Program-made: the position numbers and the translations under genes | Shown here: positions 1 through 8,776 of the stretch, in pieces | How positions within the stretch are numbered: position 1 is the stretch's first letter | Layout: each line of letters opens with the position of its first letter | Notes under the pieces: generated by a model | What the model was told of the DNA's origin: nothing | The model's input: the letters and a program-made list of their open reading frames with translations, nothing else | The model's database searches: none | NCBI RefSeq assembly: GCF_016899955.1 | Contig: NZ_JACJJL010000013.1 | Coordinates: 1-64,000, forward strand | Direction of reading: 5' to 3' | Length of the DNA stretch: 64,000 nt | Source of the DNA: Marseilla massiliensis | GTDB taxonomy: Bacteria; Bacteroidota; Bacteroidia; Bacteroidales; Bacteroidaceae

Positions 1-49
1 GTTGCTAACAAACAGATGAAACTTTTAAGGAGGTTTATCTGCCTTAACA

Positions 50-78
50 TTAACGTGAATTCGTCGAACTCACGTTAA
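50..78. repeat. 9-bp perfect inverted repeat upstream of the first gene
   Basis: Arms TTAACGTGA (50-58) and TCACGTTAA (70-78) are perfect reverse complements around an 11-base loop. The repeat lies 14 bases before the ATG at 93. No T-tract follows, so it is not an obvious terminator. It could be an operator or an RNA hairpin in the leader of the downstream gene. Confidence 0.6.
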
Positions 79-92
79 ATAAACAATAAGCA

Positions 93-1016
93 ATGAGAAA
101 AACGAATTTAGCCATCATGGCATTCTTGAGTTACAGCCTGTATGCGGAGGCGCAACTCAATATCGTGACTCGGAACAGTGGCTTGAAAGAGTATACGGTG
201 CAAAACGCACAGCCTTACGACAGCCTGACGAACGTGGAAGAGCGAAGTTTTGCCGCCTTGCCCGGACAAACCCTCTACATGCACGGGGCAAGGAATGACA
301 GCCGGGGGTATTACGACACTTTCTTCACGGGCAACTTCCTTGCCGGGAGCGGGAGACAGGTATACAAGGATGACGGGCTGGGCAATACCCCTGCCGAAGC
401 GGTGGTGGGAAAGTATTATGAGGTGCTGAAAGTCTGGACAGAGAGTGATTACCTCACAGTCGGCTGTTGCCTGCTGCTGCGCGAAAAGGAAAGCGGAGAA
501 GAAATCTACTACAATCCATATCTTTACCCTCTCAGCATGACCTGTTTGGGATTCTACGAGAAGCTGAAAAGATACATCGGGCAGACATTCCTCTCACTTG
601 CCAAACGGGTAGAAACCGAGGACGGACAAATCATAACACCACCCGAAGGTACGGAATACCGCTGCGTGGATGTCGGTTTGAAGATGAACAGCGACGGCGC
701 ATTCCTGCTCATGGAGGGGGCGGACGAAGTTCGTGTGGAAGCCTGTTCCATAGGTGGCGACGAGGTGTATGAATTTGTGAGTGCCGCCCGCATCACCTCA
801 CTGACGGAACGTTACAGCAAGAAATACGGTAAGCAGGTGGCATTCCGCAAGGTGGACACGGGCATGACACGCGAGATGGTCATTGCCGCATGGGGCGAGC
901 CTTATCGAAAGACAGAGATAAAAAGGCAAGACGGGACGCTCGAAACATGGAGATTCTCGGACAACCGCTACGTGGAACTACTTGACGGGAAGGTCTTGAA
1001 CGTGCGTGTATATTAG
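93..1016 (+). CDS. Secreted protein of unknown function with an SmpA/OmlA-like C-terminal segment
   Basis: A 307-residue protein with a hydrophobic N-terminus ending in AEAQ, read as a type I signal peptide (about residues 1-21), so probably periplasmic or exported. I do not recognise the family over most of the length. The last ~50 residues (GMTREMVIAAWGEP, then a strand-rich end containing GTLETWRF) resemble the small SmpA/BamE-like fold in which a G-x-x-x-x-x-V-x-x-x-x-G-x-P motif precedes a beta hairpin; this is inference from pattern only. The ATG at 93 is the only start giving a complete signal peptide. The gene stands alone on the + strand, 85 bases from a convergent small membrane-protein gene, and may belong to an accessory region that continues to the left. 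Confidence 0.75.
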   Translation: MRKTNLAIMAFLSYSLYAEAQLNIVTRNSGLKEYTVQNAQPYDSLTNVEERSFAALPGQTLYMHGARNDSRGYYDTFFTGNFLAGSGRQVYKDDGLGNTPAEAVVGKYYEVLKVWTESDYLTVGCCLLLREKESGEEIYYNPYLYPLSMTCLGFYEKLKRYIGQTFLSLAKRVETEDGQIITPPEGTEYRCVDVGLKMNSDGAFLLMEGADEVRVEACSIGGDEVYEFVSAARITSLTERYSKKYGKQVAFRKVDTGMTREMVIAAWGEPYRKTEIKRQDGTLETWRFSDNRYVELLDGKVLNVRVY

Positions 1017-1101
1017 GCACGCTACAAACCTTTTTTTCATAAGAATGCAATGAGAATCTCCGTTATAATCACTGGAGGGTGAGGGTGTTGCAAATACTCC
1101 C

Positions 1102-1383
1102 TCATTCCCACACAAAGAACATCGTCAGGCAGGCGACTAACGCTATGCCGACCAGCACAATCTGAATCCTGCGTCGCGTCTCGGGCGAGCAGCCGTCAAA
1201 CATCCAAGTCTTGGCACGGTTGAACTGCCATTCGCATGCCCATTTCCATCGCAGCAACAACCCCGTGAGCCACAGGGCAAGCAGTCCGCTCGCAAACAGC
1301 AACCCGTATTTCGGGTGAGCCTGTGCCCACGCGAAATGTGCTACCATCCACTCGTTAATTTTCTCGTATATATCAGTAACCAT
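1102..1383 (-). CDS. Small two-helix membrane protein, Imm17-like immunity protein candidate
   Basis: A 93-residue protein with two hydrophobic segments (about residues 26-46 and 72-90) separated by a basic, Trp-rich loop (LLRWKWACEWQF). Length, two-helix topology and the Trp-rich loop are what I associate with the immunity protein 17 (Imm17) family that protects Bacteroidetes against polymorphic or type VI toxins. This is recall, not a search, and any short two-TM protein could look similar. A Bacteroidetes promoter (TTG, 20-base spacer, TATTTTTG on the minus strand) lies about 30 bases upstream and supports a real gene. No toxin gene is visible in the window; if this is an immunity gene its toxin is lost or outside. 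Confidence 0.6.
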   Translation of the reverse strand: MVTDIYEKINEWMVAHFAWAQAHPKYGLLFASGLLALWLTGLLLRWKWACEWQFNRAKTWMFDGCSPETRRRIQIVLVGIALVACLTMFFVWE

Positions 1384-1411
1384 AGCGCAATGATTTAGCG
1401 GGGTTCAAATG

Positions 1412-1442
1412 CAAAAATAGTACGTTACGCCCAATCAACCAA
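1412..1442 (-). promoter_or_regulatory. Bacteroidetes-type promoter for the Imm17-like gene
   Basis: Read on the minus strand: TTG (1440-1442), 20-base spacer, TATTTTTG (1412-1419), matching TTTG / TAnnTTTG. The predicted transcript starts about 20-25 bases before the start codon. Confidence 0.55.
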
Positions 1443-2087
1443 CACTTTACGCAAAAAACATCTTATCGAAGGCACACTTTATGCCATAAAACAGTATTTT
1501 TGCAGAAAAAGGAAAGGCAAGTTCAGTATAACACCCGTGATTTGCCAAGTCGTTTCTGTAAAGTAGGCGGTGTTCCTGTCTCCACCCCGGATGTGGCATA
1601 CCAAGCGACGGTTACTCCTTGCGACTTTGCCTGATTACAGTGGCAGACCCTGTTGCAGTGAATGATGAAAGATTCTCTCCGATACAAGACAATCCTTTGG
1701 ATGGTGTGGGTGCAGATTGCGCTCCTGCTGCAAAATTTGCATTGCTGGTGCTATACAATGTCGGGAGACTCCATATAATAGCCGAGGATGGCTACTACGT
1801 GCACCAAGTCGCCGAAACGCGATTAAAAATCGCGTCCCGCCGACCGAGGTTAATGCATAACGGAGAAGCGACTTGACACAGTTGAGTTGACGTCCACCAA
1901 TGACAGTGCGAGTTTACTGGGATTTCGAGTGTCTTATTCTTTGTAATAAGTCTATCTCTATTTTGTGTGTTCTTGCTCGGAATGTGGCTGTAATGTTTTC
2001 ATATTTACATATCAATTGTTCAGTATTTCTTAATCTTTATTTATATTAAAAATACCAAAGTCTGTTTTCCCGTTAGCTTATTTATAT

Positions 2088-2095
2088 TAATTTTG
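2088..2095 (+). promoter_or_regulatory. Probable -7 box (TAATTTTG) for the first efflux operon
   Basis: TAATTTTG matches TAnnTTTG; the matching -33 position is only T-rich, without a G. The transcript would have a leader of about 150 bases before the start codon at 2250. Confidence 0.4.
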
Positions 2096-2249
2096 TAGAC
2101 AAAACTAAAACGCTTACAATTATCATGATTTGTCAATGACATGCCTTTTGTCGTGAAGGCGATGCATATAACTGTTGTTTGGGCAGGTTATGTTAGTGTT
2201 GATTGTATCTTGTTAGAGTGGAATAAAACAAAACAAAAAATAAGTATAG

Positions 2250-3332
2250 ATGAATAAAAAAGTGAAATGGGGGCTTGTGGCCTTTATTGTTTGTGCTTTG
2301 GTATGCTGGGGAATATATTCGCAGATGCCGAAACAAAATTCCGAATTGTCCCAGGCAGATAAGGTTGAAGCGGGCAGTAAGGGCAAGAAAAAGGTTCTCA
2401 ACGTCAACGGAATGAGGGTTAAAAAGGGAGTGCTGTCTGATGAAATAATGGTGACAGGAACGCTTCTGCCAGACGAGGAGGTTGATTTATCGTTTGAGAC
2501 TTCCGGACAAGTTGTCGAGATTATGTTCAAGGAAGGAGCCCATGTAAAAAAAGGCCAATTGTTGGCCAGGGTTAATGACAAGGTGCTGAGGGCAGAGCTG
2601 CGCCGTTTGTCGTCACAATTGAAACTTGCAAACGACCGCGTTTACAGACAGCGCACGCTGCTCCAGCATGATGCGGTGAGCCAGGAGGCCTATGAGCAGG
2701 TCAAGACCGAGTTGGCAACGCTTAAGGCAGAGATTGATGCAGTCAAGGCACAGATAGAGCAGACTGAATTGCGTGCGCCTTTCGATGGTGTGATAGGCCT
2801 GCGTCAGATAAGCGTGGGTGCTTATGCTTCTCCTACGACCGTTGTCAGCAAGCTGACCAGATATGTGCCCCTCAAGGTCGAATTTGCCGTTCCAGAGCGC
2901 TATGCCAAGGACATGAAGCCGGGCATCTCGTTGAACTTCTCGGTCGACGGCTTCTTGCAGACATTCCCTGCCAAGGTCTATGCAAAAGAGTCTGTGATAG
3001 ACATGAATACCCATACCCTTACTGTCAGGGCCTTGTATGCCAATGCCAACGGTTTGCTTTCACCCGGCCGTTATGCCAGCATCAACCTCAAGAAGCAGGA
3101 AATAAAAGACGCTATAGCCATACCTGCAGAGGCAGTAGTGCCAGAGATGGGTAAAGACAAGGTGTATCTCTACAAGTCTGGCAAGGCCCAGCCTGTCGAA
3201 CTGAAGCTGGGCTTGCGTACGGAAGACAGGGTACAGGTGCTTTCCGGATTGGAAGTGGGCGACACACTGATAACATCAGGAACATTGCAGTTGCGTACCG
3301 ACCTGCCGGTCGTGCTCGACAGGGTCGACTAA
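2250..3332 (+). CDS. RND efflux periplasmic adaptor subunit (membrane fusion protein)
   Basis: A 360-residue adaptor linking the inner-membrane RND pump to the outer-membrane TolC channel. An N-terminal membrane segment (about residues 6-24) without a lipobox Cys is followed by a lipoyl half-motif (DLSFETSGQVVEIMFKEG), an alpha-hairpin with heptad-like sequence (RAELRRLSSQ through AQIEQTELRA, about residues 114-172), the second lipoyl half (RAPFDGVIGLRQISVGAY), a beta-barrel and a membrane-proximal domain. Length and domain order are normal for AcrA/MexA. The pump gene begins 19 bases after the stop and the TolC gene overlaps the pump, so this is a complete three-gene efflux operon. No local regulator gene is present. 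Confidence 0.93.
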   Translation: MNKKVKWGLVAFIVCALVCWGIYSQMPKQNSELSQADKVEAGSKGKKKVLNVNGMRVKKGVLSDEIMVTGTLLPDEEVDLSFETSGQVVEIMFKEGAHVKKGQLLARVNDKVLRAELRRLSSQLKLANDRVYRQRTLLQHDAVSQEAYEQVKTELATLKAEIDAVKAQIEQTELRAPFDGVIGLRQISVGAYASPTTVVSKLTRYVPLKVEFAVPERYAKDMKPGISLNFSVDGFLQTFPAKVYAKESVIDMNTHTLTVRALYANANGLLSPGRYASINLKKQEIKDAIAIPAEAVVPEMGKDKVYLYKSGKAQPVELKLGLRTEDRVQVLSGLEVGDTLITSGTLQLRTDLPVVLDRVD

Positions 3333-3351
3333 ATATAAGGGTGTCAGTATT

Positions 3352-6300
3352 ATGAATATTTCAGAGTTAAGTATACGAAGGCCGGTGCTTGCAACCGTGA
3401 TGACCGTAATCATCTTGCTTTTTGGCGTCATAGGTTATTTTTATCTTGGTGTACGCGAGTATCCTTCGGTAGACAACCCGATAATCTCGGTTCAATGTTC
3501 TTATGCCGGAGCCAATGCAGACGTCATAGAGAACCAGATAACCGAGCCGCTTGAACAAAACATAAACGGCATACCTGGCATACGGTCGCTTACCAGCGTG
3601 AGCCAGCAAGGCAGCAGCCGCATAACGGTAGAGTTTGATTTGTCGGTTGATTTGGAGACGGCTGCAAATGACGTGCGCGATAAGGTCTCGAGGGCGCAGA
3701 GGTATTTGCCTCGCGACTGTGACCCGCCAACTGTTTCTAAGGCAGACGCCGATGCATCTCCGATTCTAATGGTGGCATTGCAGAGCGAGAAGCGCCCTTT
3801 GTTGGAGTTGAGCGAGATAGCAGACTTGACCGTCAAGGAGCAGTTGCAGACCATCCCCGATGTCAGCAGCGTTTCCATCTGGGGTGAGAAGAAGTATTCT
3901 ATGCGCTTGTGGCTCGACCCGATAAAAATGGCCGGGTATGGCATAACGCCCATGGATGTGAAAAATGCGGTAGACAACGAGAACGTAGAACTGCCGTCGG
4001 GTAGCATCGAGGGAAATACCATCGAGCTGGAAATACGCACTATGGGCCTTATGAACACGGCCAAGATGTTTGACGACCTTATCATTAAGCATGAGGGCAA
4101 CCAGATTATCAGGTTCAGTGACATAGGGCGGGCAGAGCTTGGCGCTGCCGACATCAAGAGCTACATGAAGATGAACGGGGTGCCGATGGTTGGCGTTGTG
4201 GTTATCCCCCAGCCTGGAGCAAACCACATAGACATTGCCGATGCGGTTTACGAGCGCATGGAGAAGATGAAAAAAGACCTGCCCGATGACGTGCATTATA
4301 GTTATGGCTTTGACAACACCAAGTTCATACGTGCTTCTATCAGCGAGGTTGAAAAGACGGTCTACGAGGCTTTCGTGCTCGTGATCATCATCATCTTCCT
4401 GTTTTTGCGCGATTGGCGCGTCACTCTCATTCCGTGCATCGTCATACCTGTATCGCTGATAGGCTCGTTCTTTGTCATGTATCTGATGGGCTTTTCTATC
4501 AATGTCTTGACCATGCTTGCTGTGGTGCTTGCCGTCGGACTGGTTGTCGACGATGCCATTGTGATGACCGAGAACATATACATACGCATAGAGCGTGGCA
4601 TGCCACCCATGCAGGCAGGCATAGAAGGCGCCAAAGAGATATTCTTTGCCGTGGTGTCCACCACGATAACCTTGGTGGCCGTGTTTTTCCCGATAGTGTT
4701 CATGGAGGGCACTACGGGGCGACTGTTCCGTGAGTTCAGCATGGTCATCTCTGGTTCAATAATCATCTCTGCCTTTGCGGCCCTGACGTTTACGCCGATG
4801 CTGGCCACCAAGATGCTTAAGCAGCAGAAGCGCAAGAATGCGTTTTACCGCATGACCGAGCCGTTTTTCGACGGCATGAACAACGCCTACTCGCGCTCGT
4901 TGGACTTTGTCTTGCGCCACCGTGTGTGGGTTATTCCTGTGATGGCGGTTATGATTGGGCTCATTTTCTTCTTGTGGGGGAAGATACCTTCGGAGATGGC
5001 CCCGCTGGAAGACCGTTCGATGATAACCATCAACACAAGGGGGGCCGATGGCGTTACTTACGAGTATTTGCGTGATTACACCGAAGACATCAACCAGGTG
5101 GTCGACTCTATCGTGCCCGACGCGCAAGCCGTAGTGGCCCGTGTGTCCGACGGTAGCGGCAACATACAGGTCATGCTCAAAGACATGGCCGAGCGTGACT
5201 ATACGCAGATGGAGGTGGCGGAGAAGCTCTCGAAGGCCGTGCAGAAAAAGACCAAGGCCAGGGCGTTTGTCCAGCAGCAATCGTCTTTTGGCGGACGCAG
5301 GTCGAAGATGCCTATCCAATATGTGCTCCAGGCCACCAACATCGAGAAACTTGAGAAGGTGCTGCCCGAGTTTATGGAGAAAGTATATGAGAACCCGACT
5401 TTCCAAATGGCAGATGTCGACTTGAAGTTCAGCAAGCCCGAGGCTCGAATACACATCAACCGCGACAAGGCCAACGTCATGGACGTGAGCACCCGTGACT
5501 TGGCAGAGACGCTGCAGTACGGCCTGAGCGGCCAGCGCATGGGCTATTTCTACATGAACGGCAAGCAGTATGAGATATTGGGCGAAATAAACAGGCAGCA
5601 GCGCAACAAGCCTGCCGACCTAAGGTCGATATATCTGAGGAGCAGCGACGGGCGCATGATACAGATGGACAACCTCATCGAACTGGAATACAGCACTGCA
5701 CCCTCTAAGCTCTACCGTTACAACCGTTTCGTCTCGGCAACCATTTCTGCCGGCCTTGCCGACGGCAAGACCATAGGCGAGGGGCTTGACGAGATGGACA
5801 AGATTGCGGCCGATGTGCTCGACGACACATTCAGGACATCGTTGGCCGGAGATTCCAAGGATTTCCGCGAGAGTGCCTCGAGCCTGATGTTTGCTTTCAT
5901 ACTGGCTTTGGTGCTCATCTACCTGATACTCGCGGCCCAGTTTGAAAGTTTCAAAGACCCCATGGTCATAATGCTCACTGTGCCGTTGGCCATCACCGGG
6001 GCTCTGATATTCATGTATTTCGGCGACATAACGATGAACATATTCAGCCAGATAGGTATAATCATGCTGATTGGCCTTGTGGCCAAGAACGGCATCCTCA
6101 TCGTTGAGTTTGCCAACCAGAAGCAGCATGGCGGAATAGACAAGATGCAGGCTGTGCGTGAGGCGGCCTTGCAGCGACTGAGGCCAATCCTCATGACGAG
6201 CGCCGCCACGGTGTTGGGCCTGGTTCCGCTGGCTTTTGCCACGGGCGAGGGGTGCAACCAGCGCATTGCCATGGGTGTGGCCGTGGTGGGCGGAATGCTT

Positions 6301-6387
6301 GTGTCTACATTCCTGACAATGTATGTCGTGCCGGCTGTATATAGCTACATCTCAACCAACCAGAGTGCTAAAAACAAGAAAAAATGA
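3352..6387 (+). CDS. RND multidrug efflux pump, inner-membrane subunit (HAE1/AcrB-like)
   Basis: A full-length (1011-residue) proton-driven RND pump. The duplicated architecture is intact: TM1 at about residues 10-30, a periplasmic porter domain, TM2-TM6, TM7 near residue 530, a second porter domain and TM8-TM12 to the end. The proton-relay residues of drug-type pumps are visible: an Asp-Asp pair in TM4 (VGLVVDDAIVMTEN) and Lys in TM10 (GLVAKNGILIVEF). It lies between its adaptor gene and a TolC gene that overlaps by 4 bases (ATGA). The substrate cannot be read from sequence. It is a useful internal comparison for the split RND pump at 61-64 kb. Confidence 0.95.
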   Translation: MNISELSIRRPVLATVMTVIILLFGVIGYFYLGVREYPSVDNPIISVQCSYAGANADVIENQITEPLEQNINGIPGIRSLTSVSQQGSSRITVEFDLSVDLETAANDVRDKVSRAQRYLPRDCDPPTVSKADADASPILMVALQSEKRPLLELSEIADLTVKEQLQTIPDVSSVSIWGEKKYSMRLWLDPIKMAGYGITPMDVKNAVDNENVELPSGSIEGNTIELEIRTMGLMNTAKMFDDLIIKHEGNQIIRFSDIGRAELGAADIKSYMKMNGVPMVGVVVIPQPGANHIDIADAVYERMEKMKKDLPDDVHYSYGFDNTKFIRASISEVEKTVYEAFVLVIIIIFLFLRDWRVTLIPCIVIPVSLIGSFFVMYLMGFSINVLTMLAVVLAVGLVVDDAIVMTENIYIRIERGMPPMQAGIEGAKEIFFAVVSTTITLVAVFFPIVFMEGTTGRLFREFSMVISGSIIISAFAALTFTPMLATKMLKQQKRKNAFYRMTEPFFDGMNNAYSRSLDFVLRHRVWVIPVMAVMIGLIFFLWGKIPSEMAPLEDRSMITINTRGADGVTYEYLRDYTEDINQVVDSIVPDAQAVVARVSDGSGNIQVMLKDMAERDYTQMEVAEKLSKAVQKKTKARAFVQQQSSFGGRRSKMPIQYVLQATNIEKLEKVLPEFMEKVYENPTFQMADVDLKFSKPEARIHINRDKANVMDVSTRDLAETLQYGLSGQRMGYFYMNGKQYEILGEINRQQRNKPADLRSIYLRSSDGRMIQMDNLIELEYSTAPSKLYRYNRFVSATISAGLADGKTIGEGLDEMDKIAADVLDDTFRTSLAGDSKDFRESASSLMFAFILALVLIYLILAAQFESFKDPMVIMLTVPLAITGALIFMYFGDITMNIFSQIGIIMLIGLVAKNGILIVEFANQKQHGGIDKMQAVREAALQRLRPILMTSAATVLGLVPLAFATGEGCNQRIAMGVAVVGGMLVSTFLTMYVVPAVYSYISTNQSAKNKKK

Positions 6388-7727
6388 AGAACAAGATAGT
6401 AATTGCATTGATGTTGTGTATGTCCGTGCCGGTTGTTGCCCAGCAGAAAGAGGGCTCAAAACAGGCCACGGTAACATTGCAGGATTGCATAGCAAGGGGA
6501 TTGGAAAACAATTTCTCCATACGCATGGTCAAGAACAGGCAGCAGGTGAGCGACAACAACGCCACCCCTGCAACCGCAGGGCTGCTGCCCACCGTCGACC
6601 TGAGTGCGTCGTATGGCGGCGACTTCCACACTTCGCGGTCAACATCGCGTGCCACCGGGATTGCCACGACTGAAAAAAATGCTTACGACGGCACCCTCGA
6701 CGTAGGGGTAGACCTAAACTGGACTGTGTTCGACGGCTTCAGCGTATGGACCAATTACAAGCAACTGCAGCTGATGAAGCAGCAGGGGGAGCTCGAGACG
6801 CGGATGACTGTCGAAGACTATGTGGCATCTGTCATCACGGAATACTATAATTTCATTCAGCAGAAAATACGCCTTGAGAATTTCCGCAAGAACATGGAGC
6901 TGTCGCGTGAGCGTTTCCGCAACGTGCAGATAAGCTATAGCATCGGAACGTATTCGCTTGCCGACTACCTGCAGGCCAAGGTGTATTTCAATGCCGACAG
7001 CGCACAGTATATGAAGCAACTCGAGGCATTGAACACTTCGAGAATCAATCTCAACGAACTGTTGTCGAACGATGACGTCACGGCTTTCATAAATGTGCAT
7101 GACACTCTTATCGACGTCAATCCCAACCTGCAATACGAAGACTTGTGGAGGTCGACTCTGGCCACCAACTCCTCGCTGCTGCTGGCCGACAACAATTCGG
7201 CTGTTGTGCAGGCTGAATACAAGAAAGTGATGTCGCGCGACTACCCCTATGTCAACCTGAATGTGGGCTATGGGTATACCATGAACCGCTACGAGCTGGC
7301 CGCAACGAAGAAGCGCGACAACTGGGGGCTCAGTGCCGGCGTCACCGTTGGCTTCAACATCTTCGACGGAAAACGCCGAATGCAGAAAAACAATGCACAG
7401 CTCGACATTGAGTATGCCAACCTCGAGCGCGAAAACCTCAAGCTGTCGCTGAAGGCATCGCTCAACAATTACTGGCAGGCTTACAAAAACAACTTGCAGA
7501 TATTGCAGAAAGAGCGTGAAAACCACGAGACGGCCGTTGCCAACTATGGCCTGTCGTATTACATATTCTCTGAGGGGCAGCTCTCGGGCTTTGAGCTCCG
7601 TGAGGCCCAGAACAGCCTTCTCGAGTCTGAAGAAAGCATACTTGCCGCTGAGTATGACACCAAGATGTGTGAAGTGTCGCTAATGTTGCTCAGCGGCAAG
7701 GTTATGGAATACCTCGCAGGCAACTGA
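6384..7727 (+). CDS. TolC-family outer-membrane efflux channel
   Basis: A 447-residue TolC/OprM-type protein with a cleavable signal peptide (ending VVAQ, about residue 20) and the two-fold repeat of long amphipathic helices with beta segments typical of the outer-membrane efflux family (for example LDVGVDLNWTVFDGF and LSAGVTVGFNIFDGK at equivalent places in each half). The ATG shares 4 bases with the pump's TGA, indicating translational coupling. It completes the tripartite exporter by providing the outer-membrane duct. There is no N-terminal Cys for lipidation. Confidence 0.93.
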   Translation: MKNKIVIALMLCMSVPVVAQQKEGSKQATVTLQDCIARGLENNFSIRMVKNRQQVSDNNATPATAGLLPTVDLSASYGGDFHTSRSTSRATGIATTEKNAYDGTLDVGVDLNWTVFDGFSVWTNYKQLQLMKQQGELETRMTVEDYVASVITEYYNFIQQKIRLENFRKNMELSRERFRNVQISYSIGTYSLADYLQAKVYFNADSAQYMKQLEALNTSRINLNELLSNDDVTAFINVHDTLIDVNPNLQYEDLWRSTLATNSSLLLADNNSAVVQAEYKKVMSRDYPYVNLNVGYGYTMNRYELAATKKRDNWGLSAGVTVGFNIFDGKRRMQKNNAQLDIEYANLERENLKLSLKASLNNYWQAYKNNLQILQKERENHETAVANYGLSYYIFSEGQLSGFELREAQNSLLESEESILAAEYDTKMCEVSLMLLSGKVMEYLAGN

Positions 7728-8039
7728 CCTGCCTGCTGTGCCTACTGTATATTTGGGGTTTGTGTGGGGTGGATGCCTGTGGGCCTTCGCGGCCTTGCCG
7801 GGCGTCCGCCCTTCTTTTTTCGCGTGCCCCGAAAGCTGCTGCGCCTCATGGCTTCAGGGCGCCATGCCCGCCGGTGGCCGGTGGCGGCGTTTTTGTGTGC
7901 ATGTGCCGGCAATGCTTCATGGGGCGGATGGTTTTCGCAAATATTTCATAATGTTAGCTTTAGAGCGCTTTATTTTATTCTGCTCACGTGGCCATTCTCG
8001 GATTTTTTGCCTACTTTTGCATCTAAAAATTTACGGTTG
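7728..8039. other. GC-rich intergenic region with weak terminator and promoter
   Basis: The first 200 bases are GC-rich and contain only short open frames without recognisable sequence. A small hairpin (GGGC-gtcc-GCCC, 7800-7811) followed by TTCTTTTTT could terminate the efflux operon. The last ~90 bases are AT-rich and carry a TACTTTTG box (8012-8019) for the next gene. Confidence 0.5.
8012..8019 (+). promoter_or_regulatory. -7 box (TACTTTTG) for the GH25 gene
   Basis: TACTTTTG matches TAnnTTTG and lies 20 bases before the ATG at 8040; a clear TTTG at -33 is not seen. It makes an upstream in-frame start (7764) unlikely. Confidence 0.5.
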
Positions 8040-8729
8040 ATGAATAGATTGGTTTTGTTTGTTGTTTTGCTGCTGTCGTTAGGCGCGAGAGCCCAGGATG
8101 CCTTTGAGCAATGTGAAGACACATGTGCCCATATCCACGGCATAGACTTGAGCCATTACCAGGGCGAGGTGTTCTGGGAGACGGTGGGGCAGAACACAAA
8201 GATGGCATACGTCTACCTGAAGGCAACCGAGGGGGGCGACTGGATAGACAAGAGATATGAGAGCAACATTGTGCTCGCCCACCAGTACGGCCTGAAAGTT
8301 GGAAGCTACCATTTCTACCGCCCAAAGACCGACCAGGCGCTGCAACTTGAGAACTTCAAGGTGCAATGTAGGCCGGGGGAGCAAGACCTCATACCGATGA
8401 TAGACATTGAGACAACGAGCGGGCTGTCTACCGATGAGTTCTGTGACTCGCTATTCAAGTTTCTCGAACTTGTCGAGAAGGCCTACAAGCAGAAACCGCT
8501 GCTGTATACATTCACCAATTTCTACAACCGCCACCTTGTGGGCAAGATTGACGATTACCAGCTGATGATTGCCCAGTATACCGACGAAGAGCCGGTGCTT
8601 GCCGATGAGCGCAACATCACCATGTGGCAGTATACGGGCAAGGGGCGCATCGTCGGCGTCAGCGGATATATAGACAAGAGCCGGTTCATGGGGCAGCACG
8701 GGCTGCGGGAAATACGCTACAGGCACTGA
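8040..8729 (+). CDS. GH25 family lysozyme-like glycoside hydrolase
   Basis: A 229-residue secreted protein: signal peptide (residues 1-19, ending ARAQ) followed by a GH25 (N,O-diacetylmuramidase) domain that fills the rest. Visible signatures are the first strand GIDLSHYQGEV with its acidic residue, KATEGGDW, GSYHFYRP, the catalytic-strand DIETTSG and the terminal MWQYTGKGRI. The expected role is peptidoglycan cleavage between MurNAc and GlcNAc. The open frame extends 92 codons upstream, but only the ATG at 8040 gives a signal peptide and it sits just after a TACTTTTG promoter box. The zinc-ribbon gene follows 47 bases later on the same strand. Confidence 0.9.
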   Translation: MNRLVLFVVLLLSLGARAQDAFEQCEDTCAHIHGIDLSHYQGEVFWETVGQNTKMAYVYLKATEGGDWIDKRYESNIVLAHQYGLKVGSYHFYRPKTDQALQLENFKVQCRPGEQDLIPMIDIETTSGLSTDEFCDSLFKFLELVEKAYKQKPLLYTFTNFYNRHLVGKIDDYQLMIAQYTDEEPVLADERNITMWQYTGKGRIVGVSGYIDKSRFMGQHGLREIRYRH

Positions 8730-8776
8730 CCGACAGCGATAGTAAGAGTGATAACATAAAAAATATTCAATCAGTA

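Larger units (their letters stand above)
1384..2249. other. Long intergenic region, probably degraded
   Basis: No reading frame is convincing. A + strand TATTTTTG box (1495-1502) is followed by sequence that looks like gene debris: a short frame near 1532-1620 ending in a stop, and a start-like segment at about 1664 (MMKDSLRYKTILWMVWVQ) that stops after 38 codons. From about 1960 the sequence becomes AT-rich and holds a probable promoter for the efflux operon. Confidence 0.5.

Noticed and set aside
1619..1876. 85-codon + strand open frame
   Set aside because: It begins with TTG, has no ribosome-binding site, promoter or recognisable sequence, and lies in a region of broken frames.
3501..6272. 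Long antisense open frames inside the RND pump gene
   Set aside because: They are shadows of a strongly coding + strand gene, with no own promoter or recognisable sequence.
7738..8040. Overlapping open frames before the GH25 gene
   Set aside because: They are products of GC-rich sequence, full of Cys, Arg and Pro; the real start with signal peptide is at 8040, behind a promoter box.
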